Source of the DNA: Neoceratodus forsteri
Lineage: Eukaryota > Chordata > Ceratodontiformes > Ceratodontidae
Length of the DNA stretch: 64,000 nt
NCBI GenBank assembly: GCA_016271365.2
Contig: CM057459.1
Location: 485,225,501-485,289,500 of the forward strand
Reading direction: 5' to 3'
The notes under the pieces: generated by a model
Seen by the model: only the letters and a program-made list of their open reading frames with translations
The model's database searches: none
What the model was told of the DNA's origin: nothing
Shown here: positions 1-10,914 of the stretch, in pieces
Position numbering within the stretch: position 1 is the first letter of the stretch
How the letters are laid out: each line of letters starts with the position of its first letter
Translations under genes and position numbers: made by a program

Positions 1-1960
1 TGGCTAACTTGTATATTACTCTTTTGTGTGGGACTGTGTCAAATGCCTTGCTAAGTCTAGGTAGGCCATGTCCACAGCCCTCCCTGATCTACTACTTTGG
101 TCACCCAGTCAAAGAAATCTATCAGATTTGTCTGGCATGACCTTCCCGCTGTGAATCCATGCTGCCTTGGGTCCTGTGCCCCTCTGGCCTCTAGATACTT
201 GACAGTTCTTTCCTTCAGAAGGGATTTCATCATTTTCCCTACCACTGAGGTTAAACTAACAGGTCTGTAGTTTCCTGCTTCTGCCTTGCTCCCACTTTTA
301 TGAAGGGGAATCACATCTGCCCTCCTCCAGTCCTCGGGTACCACCCCATCCTCCCATGATTTGTTAAAGAGGATAGTCAGTGGTGTCACTAGTTCTACCC
401 TTAGTTATTTTAGAATTCTGGGATGAATCACATCAGGCCCCATTGCTTTGTCCACCTTCAGTTTTAAGAGTTCTTTCAGAACCCTTTCATCTGTAAATGG
501 CTGGTATCAACTTCTGTATCCAGAGTGTTTCTACTTTTTGTTTTAGGTACCTCCCTTCCTTTGTAAATACGAGCAAAAATATTTGTTTAGTATTTCTGCC
601 TTTTCACAGTCACCCTCTGCCCACCTCCCTCCCCTTTATTAAGCCTCACTATCCTCCCTTGGTCTTCCTTCACTCCCTGATGTACCTATAAAAGGTTTTA
701 TCCTCTTTACTGAATTGGCTATCTTTCCTCGGTTTGGGCCTTTGCTGTTCTGACTGCCTTCCCAGCTTCCTTTTGCTTTAACTGATACAGTTCTCTGTCC
801 TGCTCCTTCTGTGATTCCTTGTACTTCCTGAATGCTTTTTTTCTTGAACCTTCACTGCCACTTCCTTTGAGAACCATAGTGGTTTCTTATATCATTTCAT
901 TTTGTTTATTTGCTTCACACAAAGGCTTGTTACCTCTGTGATGGCAGTTTTATTATTCCTCATTGTTCTTCCACACCTCCTTCCTGCCCATTTGCTAGTG
1001 CATTTCTTAGGCACTCACCTATTTTGGCAAAGTCAGCCTCCTAAAGTCCAGTACTCTGCCTTTGTATGGCTTGACCTTTATTGCTGTGTTTATTGTGAAC
1101 TATACTGTTCGATGGTCACTAGTTCCCAGATGGCTACCCACTTCTACATCTGTGATCCTCTCTTCATCTCCATTTGAGAGAACCAGGTCTAAGATTGCTC
1201 CTCCTCGAGTGGGCTCCAATACTAGTTGTCTAAGGCTTGCCCCTGTGAGGGCATCTAGAATAACCCCACTCTTAGAAGTGGCTGCTGCAACTGCACTCCA
1301 GTTAACATCTGGCATATTCAGATCACCCATCAGCAATATCTCCCCTTTTTCTGCCATTCTAAGTATACTTTCTATCATTTTCTTGTCCATTTCCTCCCCC
1401 TGAGAAGGGGGTCTGTATACAACCCCTGTGCGGATTGTGGTGCCATTGTCAGTCTCCAAATTTACCCACAGTGCTTCTTCTCCTCCCTGTTTACCCTTTT
1501 GTTCTGTTGCTTTGATTCCTTCCCTTATGTAAAGAGCTACTTCTCCTCCTCTTTTACCCTCCCTGTCCCTCTTGTAGATAGTGTATCCTGGTATGTTTAC
1601 GTCCCAGTCATGGTTTTGTGTTTACCATGTTTCTGTGACTGACACGATATCCAGATGTTCCTCCTCCATCAAGGCCACTAATTCAGGAAGCTTGTTACTC
1701 AGACTACGGGCATTGGTACTCATTGCTCTCCATTTTTTGATGGCTTTACCTTCTGTTGTAGCATCCCCCACTGACCTTTCTACCTCGGTCTTTTTCTCAT
1801 TTAGTACCCTGTTTTGTAGGGAGAGGCTGGGATTTTCCTGCTGCTTATCAGTGCCTCCCCCCTTGACTAGTTTAAAAGCTAGCCTCAAGGAAGTTGCTTG
1901 CCTTGAGGCTAAGGCAAAAAGAAATGTTTAGAGTATTTACAGATGTGCGAGCAAATATCT
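1..1960 (-). mobile_element. CR1-clade LINE, 5' half of ORF2 (endonuclease plus start of RT)
   Basis: Read on the minus strand, 1888-1720 encodes the start of an apurinic-like endonuclease (TNARSLSNKL, then VTETW). It continues through a GDLN motif near 1310 and a TSDH motif near 1100, both active-site blocks of the APE endonuclease of CR1-type LINEs. After a linker full of stops, 389-57 encodes RT finger motifs (NYRPVSLTSVVGK, then QHGFTAGRSCQTNL), and the RT motif A remnant (LSKAFDTVPH, frameshifted) lies in the first 60 bases. The rest of RT and the 3' end fall outside the window. Order and motifs match CR1. Several stops and frameshifts show it is a dead copy. Confidence 0.85.
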
Positions 1961-1989
1961 AGCGCCTCTTTCAAAAATAATTAACTAAA

Positions 1990-4650
1990 GTACAATAATA
2001 ACTGGAAAGAAGCAAAAAAATCTAAATTAGAAATTGATATTGCAGACTTCCATAAAGAATAGATCTTTATTGGGTAAACTGTGAAGCTGATAACATTCAA
2101 CCTCCACCCCTAAGCCAGTCTTAAAACACTAGCAGAATCCTACTAAAAAGCCTAGAAAAATAGCTGTTGCCTTTGGAGAGTTCTGTAAAAACTTATATTC
2201 AAATAACCCCCAGAGGCAGAGGTCCTAAATTTCTCAAAAGAGGCTAAAAGTGGTTAAACTCCCCAAACTGATACAGGATCAACTCCTAAAGCCTGAGTGC
2301 AACATCTCAGTGGAAAAAGTAAAGGAGGCCATAAAAAGTATGGTACCTGATAAGGCTATGTGACTGGATGGGTTCTCACCAAACACAAACAAGGTATTGA
2401 CTGTAATAGCAGCTGCACCATTGACTGCCCTATTTAATGCTGCAGCCATGGAGAATGAGATAGATCCTGCCTTACAGAAAGCATATATATCACATATCTA
2501 TAAGGCCAGGAGGGACCACAAGAACTTATAATAACAGACCAATTTCCCTCCTGAACCTTTATATAAAAACATTTTTGCAAAGGTTCTAGCTGCCCAACTT
2601 AGAAACCCGGGGACAACGTATCACCTGGGAAGAGAAGTAGTAGCAGTCACAAAACAGGAAAGGGACTTGGAGGTAATTGTTTCTGATGACTTGAAGGTAG
2701 CTAAACAGTGTGACAAGGCTGTGGAAAAGGCTGGCATGATGCTCTGATGCATAGGCAGGGGTATCACTAACAGAAACAGCGAGGTAATAATACCCCTGTA
2801 TAGATCACTATTGAGACCATACCTTGAGTACTGTGTCCAGTTCTGGAGGACCCACCTCTGAAAGGACGTGGGCAGGGTGGAGACGGTACAGAGGAGGGCA
2901 ACCAAACTGATGTAGGGCCTTTATCAGAAGCCCTATGAAGAAAGGCTTAAGGAATTAAATATGTATTCCCTAGAGGAAAGGAAAGAAAGGGGGGATATGA
3001 TAGAATTGATCAAATACCTCATAAGTACAAACAAGGTGCAGGAATGGAGCATTTTCCAGAGACAAAAGATGCACAAGGACAAGACAGATGCTAAAGGACA
3101 AGGGGTCACAAAATGGAGCAAGAGGGGAAGCTGAAAGGAAATGTGAGGAAGTACTTCTTCACAGAAAGGATGCTGGATGCTTGGAACAGCCTCCCAGTAG
3201 AGGTGGTAGGGGCTGAAGTGGTTGCAGGATTCAAGAAAGTATGAGATAGACACAAGGGGATCTTAGAAGTGAGGCAAGGGGGTGGCCTAGAGGAGACTAT
3301 GTGGGGTCTGTGGTGGCACTGTAGGTAGGGAAGATAGGGCAGATTGGGTGGGCCAAGAGGTCCTTATCTGCCCACAACTCCTGTGTTTTTATGTTTCTAT
3401 GAAGTAAAGTGTGGAACATGCTAATAGGATCTGGACAGGTGGGATTTAGGAAGGGAAGGCTATCCATCGACATCCTATATAAGGTAGCCCACATAATATC
3501 TGTGTCAAGGGATACTGGGTACCTGTGTGGCTGGTGTTCCTGGATGCAGAAAAAGCCTTTGACAGGGTCTCTTGGGACTTCCTGTACCAGATGTTAGGGG
3601 AGTATGGTTTTCCAGGAGCATTTATAGACCGGGTCAAGCTATTTTATTACAAGGACCAGTCTTCAGCTTTCATCCTATGTAAAGGGACAAGGTAGGGCTG
3701 TGCCTTCTCACCTTATTTCTTTAATCTACTGTATACATAGAACCAATCATCAGAATGCTTCTTATAAATGATAGAATTGAAGGAGTAAATGTGGTGGCTA
3801 GAGATACAAAATATCTACACACACCGATAATGTCCTGCTGCACCTGGAAAACCCTGAGAGTTCCATACCGGCAGCATAGGACACTCTGCACAAATTTGGT
3901 AAATTATCAGGGTACAAACACAATCAATCCAAAACTTACCTAATATCTCTTAATCACCACACACTTAAGAACAGTGTCATGAAATGGGGAAGGAAATGAA
4001 CCCTAGATGGGTTAACTTTCCTAGGTGTTACAGCAGCAAGAAGCAAGAAGTTAATGTTCACCATGTTATCTAGATCAGTTACTGAAGCAGATTAATGACA
4101 ATTTACAGAGATGGACAACCCTGCTCCTGTCACTATGGGAACATATAAATGTAATCAAAATGAATGTGCTTCCCAGGTTGATGTACCCACTTAGCATGGT
4201 AGGGTAGATAGTCTCTAACAAATAGTTCATGGATTCGAGAACAATGCTCTCCACTTCTCTTTGGAATGGCAAGATGCCAAGAAGAGCATACAATAAACTA
4301 CCCACACAAAAAGAAAGAACTAGGTGGATCGCAGCTGTGACATTTGAGGTTATATTACCTGGCTAGACATGGGGACCAGTTTCTGTGGTGGAGGGGAGAT
4401 ACACTACCTCTAGACGCTGACCCATACATTCCACAATGGAAAAGAATGTAACTAGAACTGTGAGATGCTGCAAGAGTGAATATAAAAGTCCTTCTAGATA
4501 CTTACAGCAAACTCCCACCTGCACTTAAGTCCACACAGATTGGCCGCTCAGCATTGATGAGTAAGCAATTGCACAGATTATTTGGTACAATGCCTCTCTA
4601 TGACCTAACACAACCCATTAGCATCACATTATTTGGTTCAATAAGAAATT
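1990..4650 (+). mobile_element. L1-type LINE ORF2 remnant, interrupted by a CR1 copy
   Basis: The plus strand carries a decayed L1-like reverse transcriptase in two pieces. About 2040-2602 shows the pre-RT region (FGEFCKNLYSN) and the first RT block (VKEAIKSMVPDKA...LDGFSPN). From 3403 it resumes with SGQVGFRKGR, then motif A (FLDAEKAFDRVSWDFL), and from about 4010 to 4200 the thumb region (FLGVTAAR, LPRLMYPL). Stops and frameshifts occur throughout, and no YADD box is readable. The pieces are collinear, so the CR1 at 2603-3402 landed in a pre-existing L1. The limits are approximate because both ends fade into unrecognised sequence. Confidence 0.75.
2603..3402 (+). mobile_element. CR1 LINE, 5'-truncated copy (C-terminal ORF2 and 3' UTR)
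   Basis: The sequence encodes the CR1 ORF2 C-terminus in order: QERDLEVIVSDDLKVAKQC, the LEYCVQFW block, the NMYSLEERKERGDMIE-like block and the FFTERMLDAWNSLP-like block. It ends in the 3' UTR signature GGTCCTTATCTGCCC and TTTTTATGTTTCTATG. The same 3' signature recurs at 40.4, 48.9, 55.6 and 63.3 kb. Frameshifts make it non-functional. Strong 5' truncation with an intact 3' end is the usual result of target-primed reverse transcription. Confidence 0.88.
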
Positions 4651-5936
4651 GAGAAGTGAAAACAGAAGCACTATTTTTGCCAATAAAAGTGTACTGTTTT
4701 CCAAACGTTTGTGTAAAATGCCTTCCTGCCTACCTTACTGTTGATATTATTACTGACTTTAAGATCCAACTGTGACCGAATAGTTTCTTTCATTAATTCC
4801 TTTTTTTTGCACTAGCCAAAAGATTTTTACACGCATGCTTTTGGGGTCACAGAAATCTCTTGTGCCTCTGTGATCCTGAAAGCTTGTAATATATGCAAAA
4901 AATATTTTGGTTAGTTTAATAAAAGGTACAGTTATAAAACTGTTTCTCTGGATTTGACCCTGCCTAACAAGGGACCAAAGAATTATGGCACAGATTGTTT
5001 TTATGTGTTGGGGGGAGAAGGGACAGGAGCAGCAGGAGTGCAACAGTGGAGGCTTACTAAATCACTAATATAGGGGAAGGCTAGTGCATAAAAGTGTTTG
5101 AAAATGAGAACATTCTTCAACCTGATTCTGAAGGAAACAGGAAGCCTGTTTTATGACATGTCTGTTTAACTTTACTCTCTGTGAACACCTGCTAAGTGAC
5201 AGCTTCCTGACAAATGCTTTGTCAAGGTAGTAAAAGTGTTTGAAAGCTTGGTTGCTAAAGATCTAACTCTGATTGACCTGAGCTGAGGTGGAGCAACCTC
5301 TGACGTCATATTCCATTGCAACAACTCAGCTGGCCCCAATTTGACTCCAGCTTCTGCCTTAGCCTCTCTGGCCAGTGCTGTTTTCTGAGCAATAAAGCAA
5401 CAAACATGTGCGGTAAAGATCATCAGTGCTGCTGGCAATTTATCCTGGAGCAAGAACTTTGAAGAACTGACGGCTTAGGATAGAAGTTAGACAACCTGGT
5501 TTTCCAAAATGTTTTAGTGATGTGTGCTCTGCATTTTCAAGTAGTGTCAGAGGGTTAGATAATTTTGTTCCTTTATTAAAGAAAACAACATTTTGCAGGT
5601 CTGAGCTGCCATAACCTGCACTGAGACATTGCATTTCAGATCAACAGTATGGGCATCCAGAGTGATTCACATGTTTATGTTTCATCCTGATAATATCTGA
5701 TGAAGAGGGACTTAATGCTGTTGTGTGTTAAAGTCACAAACTGTTCCATTTGCTATTTTTTATATGCAGTTATTGTATTAAAAGCTGTATAATACAAGAT
5801 ATAGATTAAGGGCTATTTCCCTGTAATACATCTCCCTTAATTTTTCAGTAATTTAAACTGCCTCTAATAGCAGCAGTATTTTTTACCAAGTACCATCCTC
5901 ATAAAGAGATAATACTAGCCTGCCCATGTCAGAGTC
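4651..5936. other. No gene or recognisable repeat seen
   Basis: AT-rich sequence with only short open frames that have no recognisable motif. It may be host intergenic DNA or very old repeats. Confidence 0.5.
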
Positions 5937-5950
5937 AAAGTGATTTTACT

Positions 5951-6579
5951 GGCCAGCCCGGTGGCACTGAGGATTGAGGCGCTGGACGCCATGCCGGTGA
6001 CCCGGGTTTGGGAACGAGCCCGGGCCGTCCGGGGTTGGCAGGGGAGAGGGAGGATCGAGCGTCTGGAGGACGCCTCTCCTCTCTCTGGGGTGGGTTTTGG
6101 GGCCAGCTCAACTGCCTAGTGACTCCAGGTGGAGACCGAGAGTACTTCAGGCAAGCCAGCTGTACGTAAGAGGGGAGGGAGTGCTGCAGACATCAGCAGG
6201 GCAGCCGTGCGCAGACATCATTGCATGCCGCACACCCTGGGAAAACTGCTGAAATGAGAAAATCCCTCTCCATGTTCGAGGAGATGATGGGGGCTCCAGG
6301 GGCAGGATGCACATCCCAATGCTGACCCACTTCCTCAAGTTGATCTCCTGGCCAACCCATCGATCCAAGGTTAAGCTCTCTCTAATCTCAGTCAGGCTGC
6401 TAGGGGAGAGCGGGCCCACCCCAGGAGGTGATCCAAGGTGCTAGAGCCTGCCTGGTCGACGGGGGGGTTAAACAGGGGTCTAGGGTTTCAGGCCTGGAGT
6501 AGCGGTCCTAGCCACGTGAGCACCCCTGAAGGATGCCCGACGTAGAGGGGTGCATAAATAAAGCATAAAAAAAAAAAGT
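5951..6579 (+). mobile_element. Composite SINE-like retroposon with tRNA-like head, full length
   Basis: A GC-rich 629-bp block ends in AATAAAGCAT followed by a run of A. It is flanked by identical 14-bp direct repeats AAAGTGATTTTACT at 5937-5950 and 6580-6593, the hallmark of LINE-mediated insertion. The first ~75 bases look tRNA-like: TGGCACTGAGG fits a pol III A box with about one mismatch, and GGGTTTGGGAACGAGCC is a weak B box. The body is much longer than ordinary tRNA SINEs and encodes nothing I recognise, so it may be a composite element or a retroposed transcript. Identical TSDs suggest a comparatively recent insertion. Confidence 0.7.
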
Positions 6580-6609
6580 AAAGTGATTTTACTAACCTGC
6601 CTTCATTAC

Positions 6610-7325
6610 ATTCATTATACTAACCTTTGCACTTAATCCTCCCTCAGTCGGCCACTGCAATCCTCTCCACCCTCACCTACCCCCCTAGCTGTCCTTTCTC
6701 ATCCCAAACCCTTCTCATTCCACACCCTTCCCCCTCACCTCCCTCTCTGGCTGTTCTTCTCATCCCTGACCCTTTCTCTTTCTCTGACTTTTTCCCCCAC
6801 CTCCCTCCCTCCCCCTCCCTCCAGACCCTCCTCTTCTCCCAACCCCTTCCTTCCTGATTCTTTCTCCTTCCACCTTACTCCTTAAACATCTCTCTTTCCA
6901 CTTTCATATTTCTGTAAATATGTAATATACTAAACTACGATAATGATCTGTGTGGCACTGGATTAGCCCACCTCTCCAGTTACAATGGAATAAAGAACCC
7001 CCAATGTCTTCTGATGCAAGCCAAACTTTAGGATTAACACTGCAAGACTCCTCCGGACCACATCTGATATCCTCATCCAGCATTGAAGGCAGCCAACCTT
7101 ATGCCCACAGTAAACTATTGTATTATTTTTCTGTATATATACTGTCTACATCCTCAGTTTGTACTTGTTTTTATCCTTATTGTTTTACCTCTTGTATTCA
7201 AATTTTCAATATACCATCTTGTGGAATTGTTTTATTCCTAAACTTGCCCCTGAAAAAGGGACTTCTCTGTCGCAGTGGGCCTACCCGGTTAACAAAATTC
7301 AAATAAATAAATAAATAAATAAAAC
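6610..7325 (+). mobile_element. L2-clade LINE 3' UTR and tail
   Basis: The end at about 7240-7322 (CCTGAAAAAGGGAC, then TACCCGGTTAACAAAATTC and an AAATAAATAAAT tail) is nearly the same as the 3' end of the coding L2 copy at 40010-40096, which identifies the family. The pyrimidine-rich stretch upstream (6620-6900) resembles the 3' UTR of the L2 at 22.8 kb. No coding sequence remains, and the upstream limit is a guess. Confidence 0.7.
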
Positions 7326-8344
7326 TATCTACTTACATTACCACAGCAGCCATTCATTCATGCTGACTTTTGTTTCTATTTGTAAAAGCTCCAGTTTTAA
7401 AAGCAATGTGCAACTTAGCAAATTAAAGAATATTGGAATTAGTCCTCATGCCCTAGCATGGTTCATTAGAGACATACTGTAAGTGGCAGATGTTAACAGC
7501 TGGAGACACATGCCACCGTCTGCTCTCACTTCCTAATTTGTAGGACATTCCCTCAAGCCTCAGTGCTAAGGTACCCCTATTATTCATTATACATATAAAT
7601 AACCAGGGGAAGATACAGAGTGAACGATGCGAAGTTGTACTTTTATAGTGATACTGTCCTGTATGTAAATAGTCCAACAGTTCTCGTTATAAAATATGAA
7701 TTTAAATTAGCCTTTGATGTTTTACATGGGGTGCATAATGCTAGTGTGTGGCCCTTGTGTAACTCTCACTGGATAGCCAGAGTAAATATTCATTTTGGTC
7801 ATTCTAGATTTCTCAGCTATGGTAGATACTCGACGGCAGTTCCATGATTTCTGTGCAGAAAAAGTGGCAGCTGAGCTTCTGGTGATTTCTGTGGAGTGGG
7901 GTTCCCTGAGAAGATTTTAACAAAAAGTTGCATGAACTTTATGCCCATGCTGATAACTAACTTGTGTGAGTAGTGCAAGGTGAGACTAATAATAACTTCC
8001 CCATACCATCCATAGGGCAATGGCTCAGAAACAGGTCACTCCTAAATACTGTACCTGCAAAACAAACATGTTCTGATCAGAGCCACTCAAACTGTTGGTG
8101 CAATAACATACTGTAATGTGACTGATATTAACTTTAAGTAATTAGACAGCAAAAGCTGCACTATACTATACTGAATATCTTTTAAGTAGACACTGTTAAC
8201 CTGCAATCCTCTTTATACCTACAGTACAGTAGCATAAAGTGCTACCAGGGAATGCTACACATTCCTACTGTACATAAATATCCTTTTTCCAAGAAGACAT
8301 ATGTACCAAACTGTGCTGGAGACAGGTCTGGTCATAACCAGATT
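7326..8344. other. No gene seen
   Basis: Unremarkable AT-rich sequence. Short open frames of 67-75 codons show no motif or family likeness. Confidence 0.45.
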
Positions 8345-8545
8345 AAAAAAACAAGAAACAGAGAAACAGAATTTGTCAGTAGATAAGGACCGCTTGGCCC
8401 ACCTTGTTTGCCCATTTTGCCCTGCCTATACTGTCACAAGAGACCCCACCTAAGTCTCTGGCCACCCCTCCCCGACTTGTTTCACCTACACTTTCCTTAA
8501 TAATAACCATATGGTGTACAGAATTTTAGAAACATATTCCTTGAT
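8345..8545 (-). mobile_element. CR1 LINE 3' end fragment
   Basis: GAAACAGAATTTGTCAGTAG, then ATAAGGACCGCTTGGCCCA and TTTGCCCATTTTGCC, is the reverse complement of the CR1 3' UTR seen elsewhere in this window. Only about 200 bases are left. Confidence 0.8.
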
Positions 8546-8939
8546 TCAATAATTCAGCCCACAAACTGCACAATCCAAGGTCACAGCAGCCATCTAACCT
8601 ATATGCTGCTCTCTTAGCCAACAGCAGGGGCACTCCATTGCTGGTGCATTTCCAATAATTAAGAAAGTGCATTACATCCCCTCCCCATATCATTCACAGT
8701 TTTGCAGCTTCAGCTGACAAAATGATTTGTGGTCATGGTAGAGATGGGAATGGACAAAAGCACAAACACGTACACACAGTAATACTCACTCAGCAATAGT
8801 TACACACAGATTTTGTACTGCACGCACAGTATGAACACACAAACACACACACACACTCAGTACATTGAAAGCTCCCCCCCTCCACCCTTAGCACCACACC
8901 AAAAGAAAGGTTTGTGACAGTACTATGGAATGAATTTTC

Positions 8940-9720
8940 CAAGCCCAGACTTCAGCCCAGTCAAGGCCAGACATTGGAGCCACTCCTGTGGTTTAAGGCC
9001 TTTTTTTATTCTTTGGTAACTAAATAAGGCCCACTAGGCAGAAGCGCCTGTTTTCAGGAGTGACCCAGGAGCACTGGGTGGTTAAGTGGCTTGCTCAGTC
9101 ATACTGTATGCAAGTGGAGGCTGTTGGAATCAAACCCAGGTCTGCAGCATGTACCAACCTCATTCACAGCTTGTTACTCTAATTCCTAGGCTACACTGTC
9201 AGCACAGGCTTCATTTCAGTCAGACACTGGAGCTACTCCAAGAGTTAAAGGTCAGATGAAGGCCAGGCACCAGAGTAGCTCCTGTGCCTGAAGGTCCATT
9301 TGAGGACAGACATAACAGCCACTCCCATAGCTAAATGCTTTATTGTGGCCAGTCACTGCAGTGACACAAGCAGCTAAAGGCCCGATTCAGGCCAGACACT
9401 AAAGCTCCTCCCTTGGCTTAATGCCCAGTTAGGGCTAGATCAGATCTACTGCTACAGCTATCTTGAAGGCATGATCAAGGTCAGACACCAGAGCCACATC
9501 CATTGCTAAAGGTTAGATTGGGACCACATGCTAAGCTGCTCATGCAGCTAAAGGATTGATTGGGGCCAGAAACCGGAGCTGCACTTACGGTTATCATGAA
9601 AGGCCCAGTGGGAGCCAGACACAGCAGCACAACTGAGGCAAAAGCCCAATCAAGTCTGTAGACTGCAGCAGCTCTTGGGTATTGAGGATCAGTAGGGTGG
9701 CATGGCAGCGAGAGGCAGTT
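8940..9720. repeat. Degenerate ~43-bp minisatellite, interrupted by a SINE
   Basis: A motif close to GGCCAGACACCAGAGCCACTC recurs near 8963, 9217, 9258, 9302, 9345, 9389, 9430, 9478, 9521, 9563 and 9612. The spacing is 41-49 bases within the main run. The gap between 8963 and 9217 is filled by a SINE (8998-9208). Units differ by many substitutions, so the array is old. One more unit lies at about 13448-13495. Confidence 0.7.
8998..9208 (-). mobile_element. CORE/MIR-like SINE
   Basis: On the minus strand it starts with a tRNA-derived head (GTAGCCTAGGAATTAGAG, B box GGTTTGATTCC). A core follows (CACTTGCATACAGTATGACT, then GAGCAAGCCACTTAACC) that matches the well-known MIR/CORE-SINE core. The tail TTAGTTACCAAAGAATAAA resembles the L2 tails in this window. 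It splits the 43-bp minisatellite, so it is younger than the array. Confidence 0.75.
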
Positions 9721-9767
9721 TGGTACTGGCAGAGGGTATTGGGTTATCAATATGGTATTAGATGATC

Positions 9768-9963
9768 ATTTTTTTTTATTATTCAATTGTTTAACCAGAA
9801 GAGACACACTAAGCTGAAAGTTTGTTTACAGGTGCAACCTGGGAGCACAGGGAAGTTTAGTGACTTGCTCAGGGTCACACAGTATGCAAGTGGGGGCTGT
9901 GGGATTCAAACCCAGGTCTCCAGATATGCAGCTCAGAGCCTTAAACCACAGCGTTATACTGCC
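9768..9963 (-). mobile_element. CORE/MIR-like SINE, nearly full length
   Basis: Minus strand: head GGCAGTATAACGCTGTGGTT, B box GGTTTGAATCCC, core CACTTGCATACTGTGTGACC, then GAGCAAGTCACTAAACTTCC, and a 3' part ending TTCTGGTTAAACAATTGAAT with an A-rich tail. This is the best-preserved copy here and shows all three MIR-like modules (tRNA head, core, L2-like tail). An inverted copy of its tail lies at 10062-10113, making a foldback. Confidence 0.8.
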
Positions 9964-9967
9964 TCTG

Positions 9968-10008
9968 CCTCTGTAGGCTGGCTGCATCTGGCAGCCAGCC
10001 TACAGAGG
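9968..10008. repeat. Perfect 18-bp inverted repeat (hairpin)
   Basis: CCTCTGTAGGCTGGCTGC at 9968-9985 is exactly complementary to 9991-10008, with a 5-base loop. It sits just outside the SINE head. Confidence 0.85.
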
Positions 10009-10061
10009 TTGGGGGCATGGTCCAATGATTTGTTCCATATTAAGCCATATTAAAGTCACAC

Positions 10062-10113
10062 CTGCAAACAAGCTTTCAGCTTAGTGTGTTACTCCTGGTA
10101 AAACAATTGGAAA
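10062..10113 (+). mobile_element. Inverted SINE tail fragment
   Basis: CACCTGCAAACAAGCTTTCA, then GCTTAGTGTGTTACTCCTGG and TAAAACAATTGG, matches the 3' part of the SINE at 9768-9963 in the opposite orientation. Together they bracket 9836-10061. Confidence 0.75.
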
Positions 10114-10910
10114 AAAAGTTTCTTTCACTTCTCTTGCCAAATTGGACAACCTAAGTAACTCCTTTTTGTCATTTTGCTACCAACTCCCCCTTGTACACTC
10201 CACTGCTCCCTTTACTACACCCTATCCATCTCCCCACTATCCTGACATCACCAGCACCACTGTGCCTCCTTCATATTCATATCCATATCCTGTTTTGGAT
10301 CCCTTCTGTCGTACCTTTCCTTACTCCTCACTCCCATCTCTCCTGCATCATGCTCCCTCTGCTACAGAGATCTTTGTACTTTCTTCATTACACATTATCG
10401 CACCTCTGCTGGGCAATCAGCCTTCTTCTATCATCTCCCTATACTCTGGAACCTAACTCCCCTCCTTCCCATGTCTCTACTCTTCCCATGGTTCCCTCAG
10501 ACAACAGCTGAAAATCCTCTCTTCCCCTGCCTGCTCCTGTCACCCTAGTCTCTGATGTTTCCTCTGTTTGGGGCCCCTACTGACCATGCTCATTTCTCCT
10601 CCTGAGCTGTGTAATTGTCCTGTATGAACTTACTCCCCTACTCCCTCCATCTCTCCTCCTCCCCCCCTGGCTTCCTGAAGCAACAGATGAAACTCCTCCC
10701 CTTCCCTACCTGCTCCTGTCACTCCATCCCTTATGTTTCCTCTGTTTGGGGTCCCTACTGACCATGTTTGGTCATCCTCTTGGACACTCATCTAGCCTAT
10801 ATCCAGGCTCCAGCTCTCTCTTCTTCTGCAATGACATCCATCACTCATGCAGGTCTCTCAGTTGGTACTTTATTAATGCTGTCTCTATATTGCTGCCTTA
10901 TTTTGCACTA
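10114..10910. repeat. Pyrimidine-rich noncoding stretch with an ~88-bp direct repeat
   Basis: 10502-10589 and 10682-10769 are diverged direct repeats (both contain TTTCCTCTGTTTGGGG, then CCTACTGACCATG), about 180 bases apart. The composition resembles the LINE 3' UTRs elsewhere in the window. No coding sequence is convincing. Confidence 0.5.
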
Positions 10911-10914
10911 GTAC

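Noticed and set aside
5951..6025. A functional tRNA gene
   Set aside because: The A box is fair but the B box is poor and no cloverleaf closes; it is the head of a retroposon.
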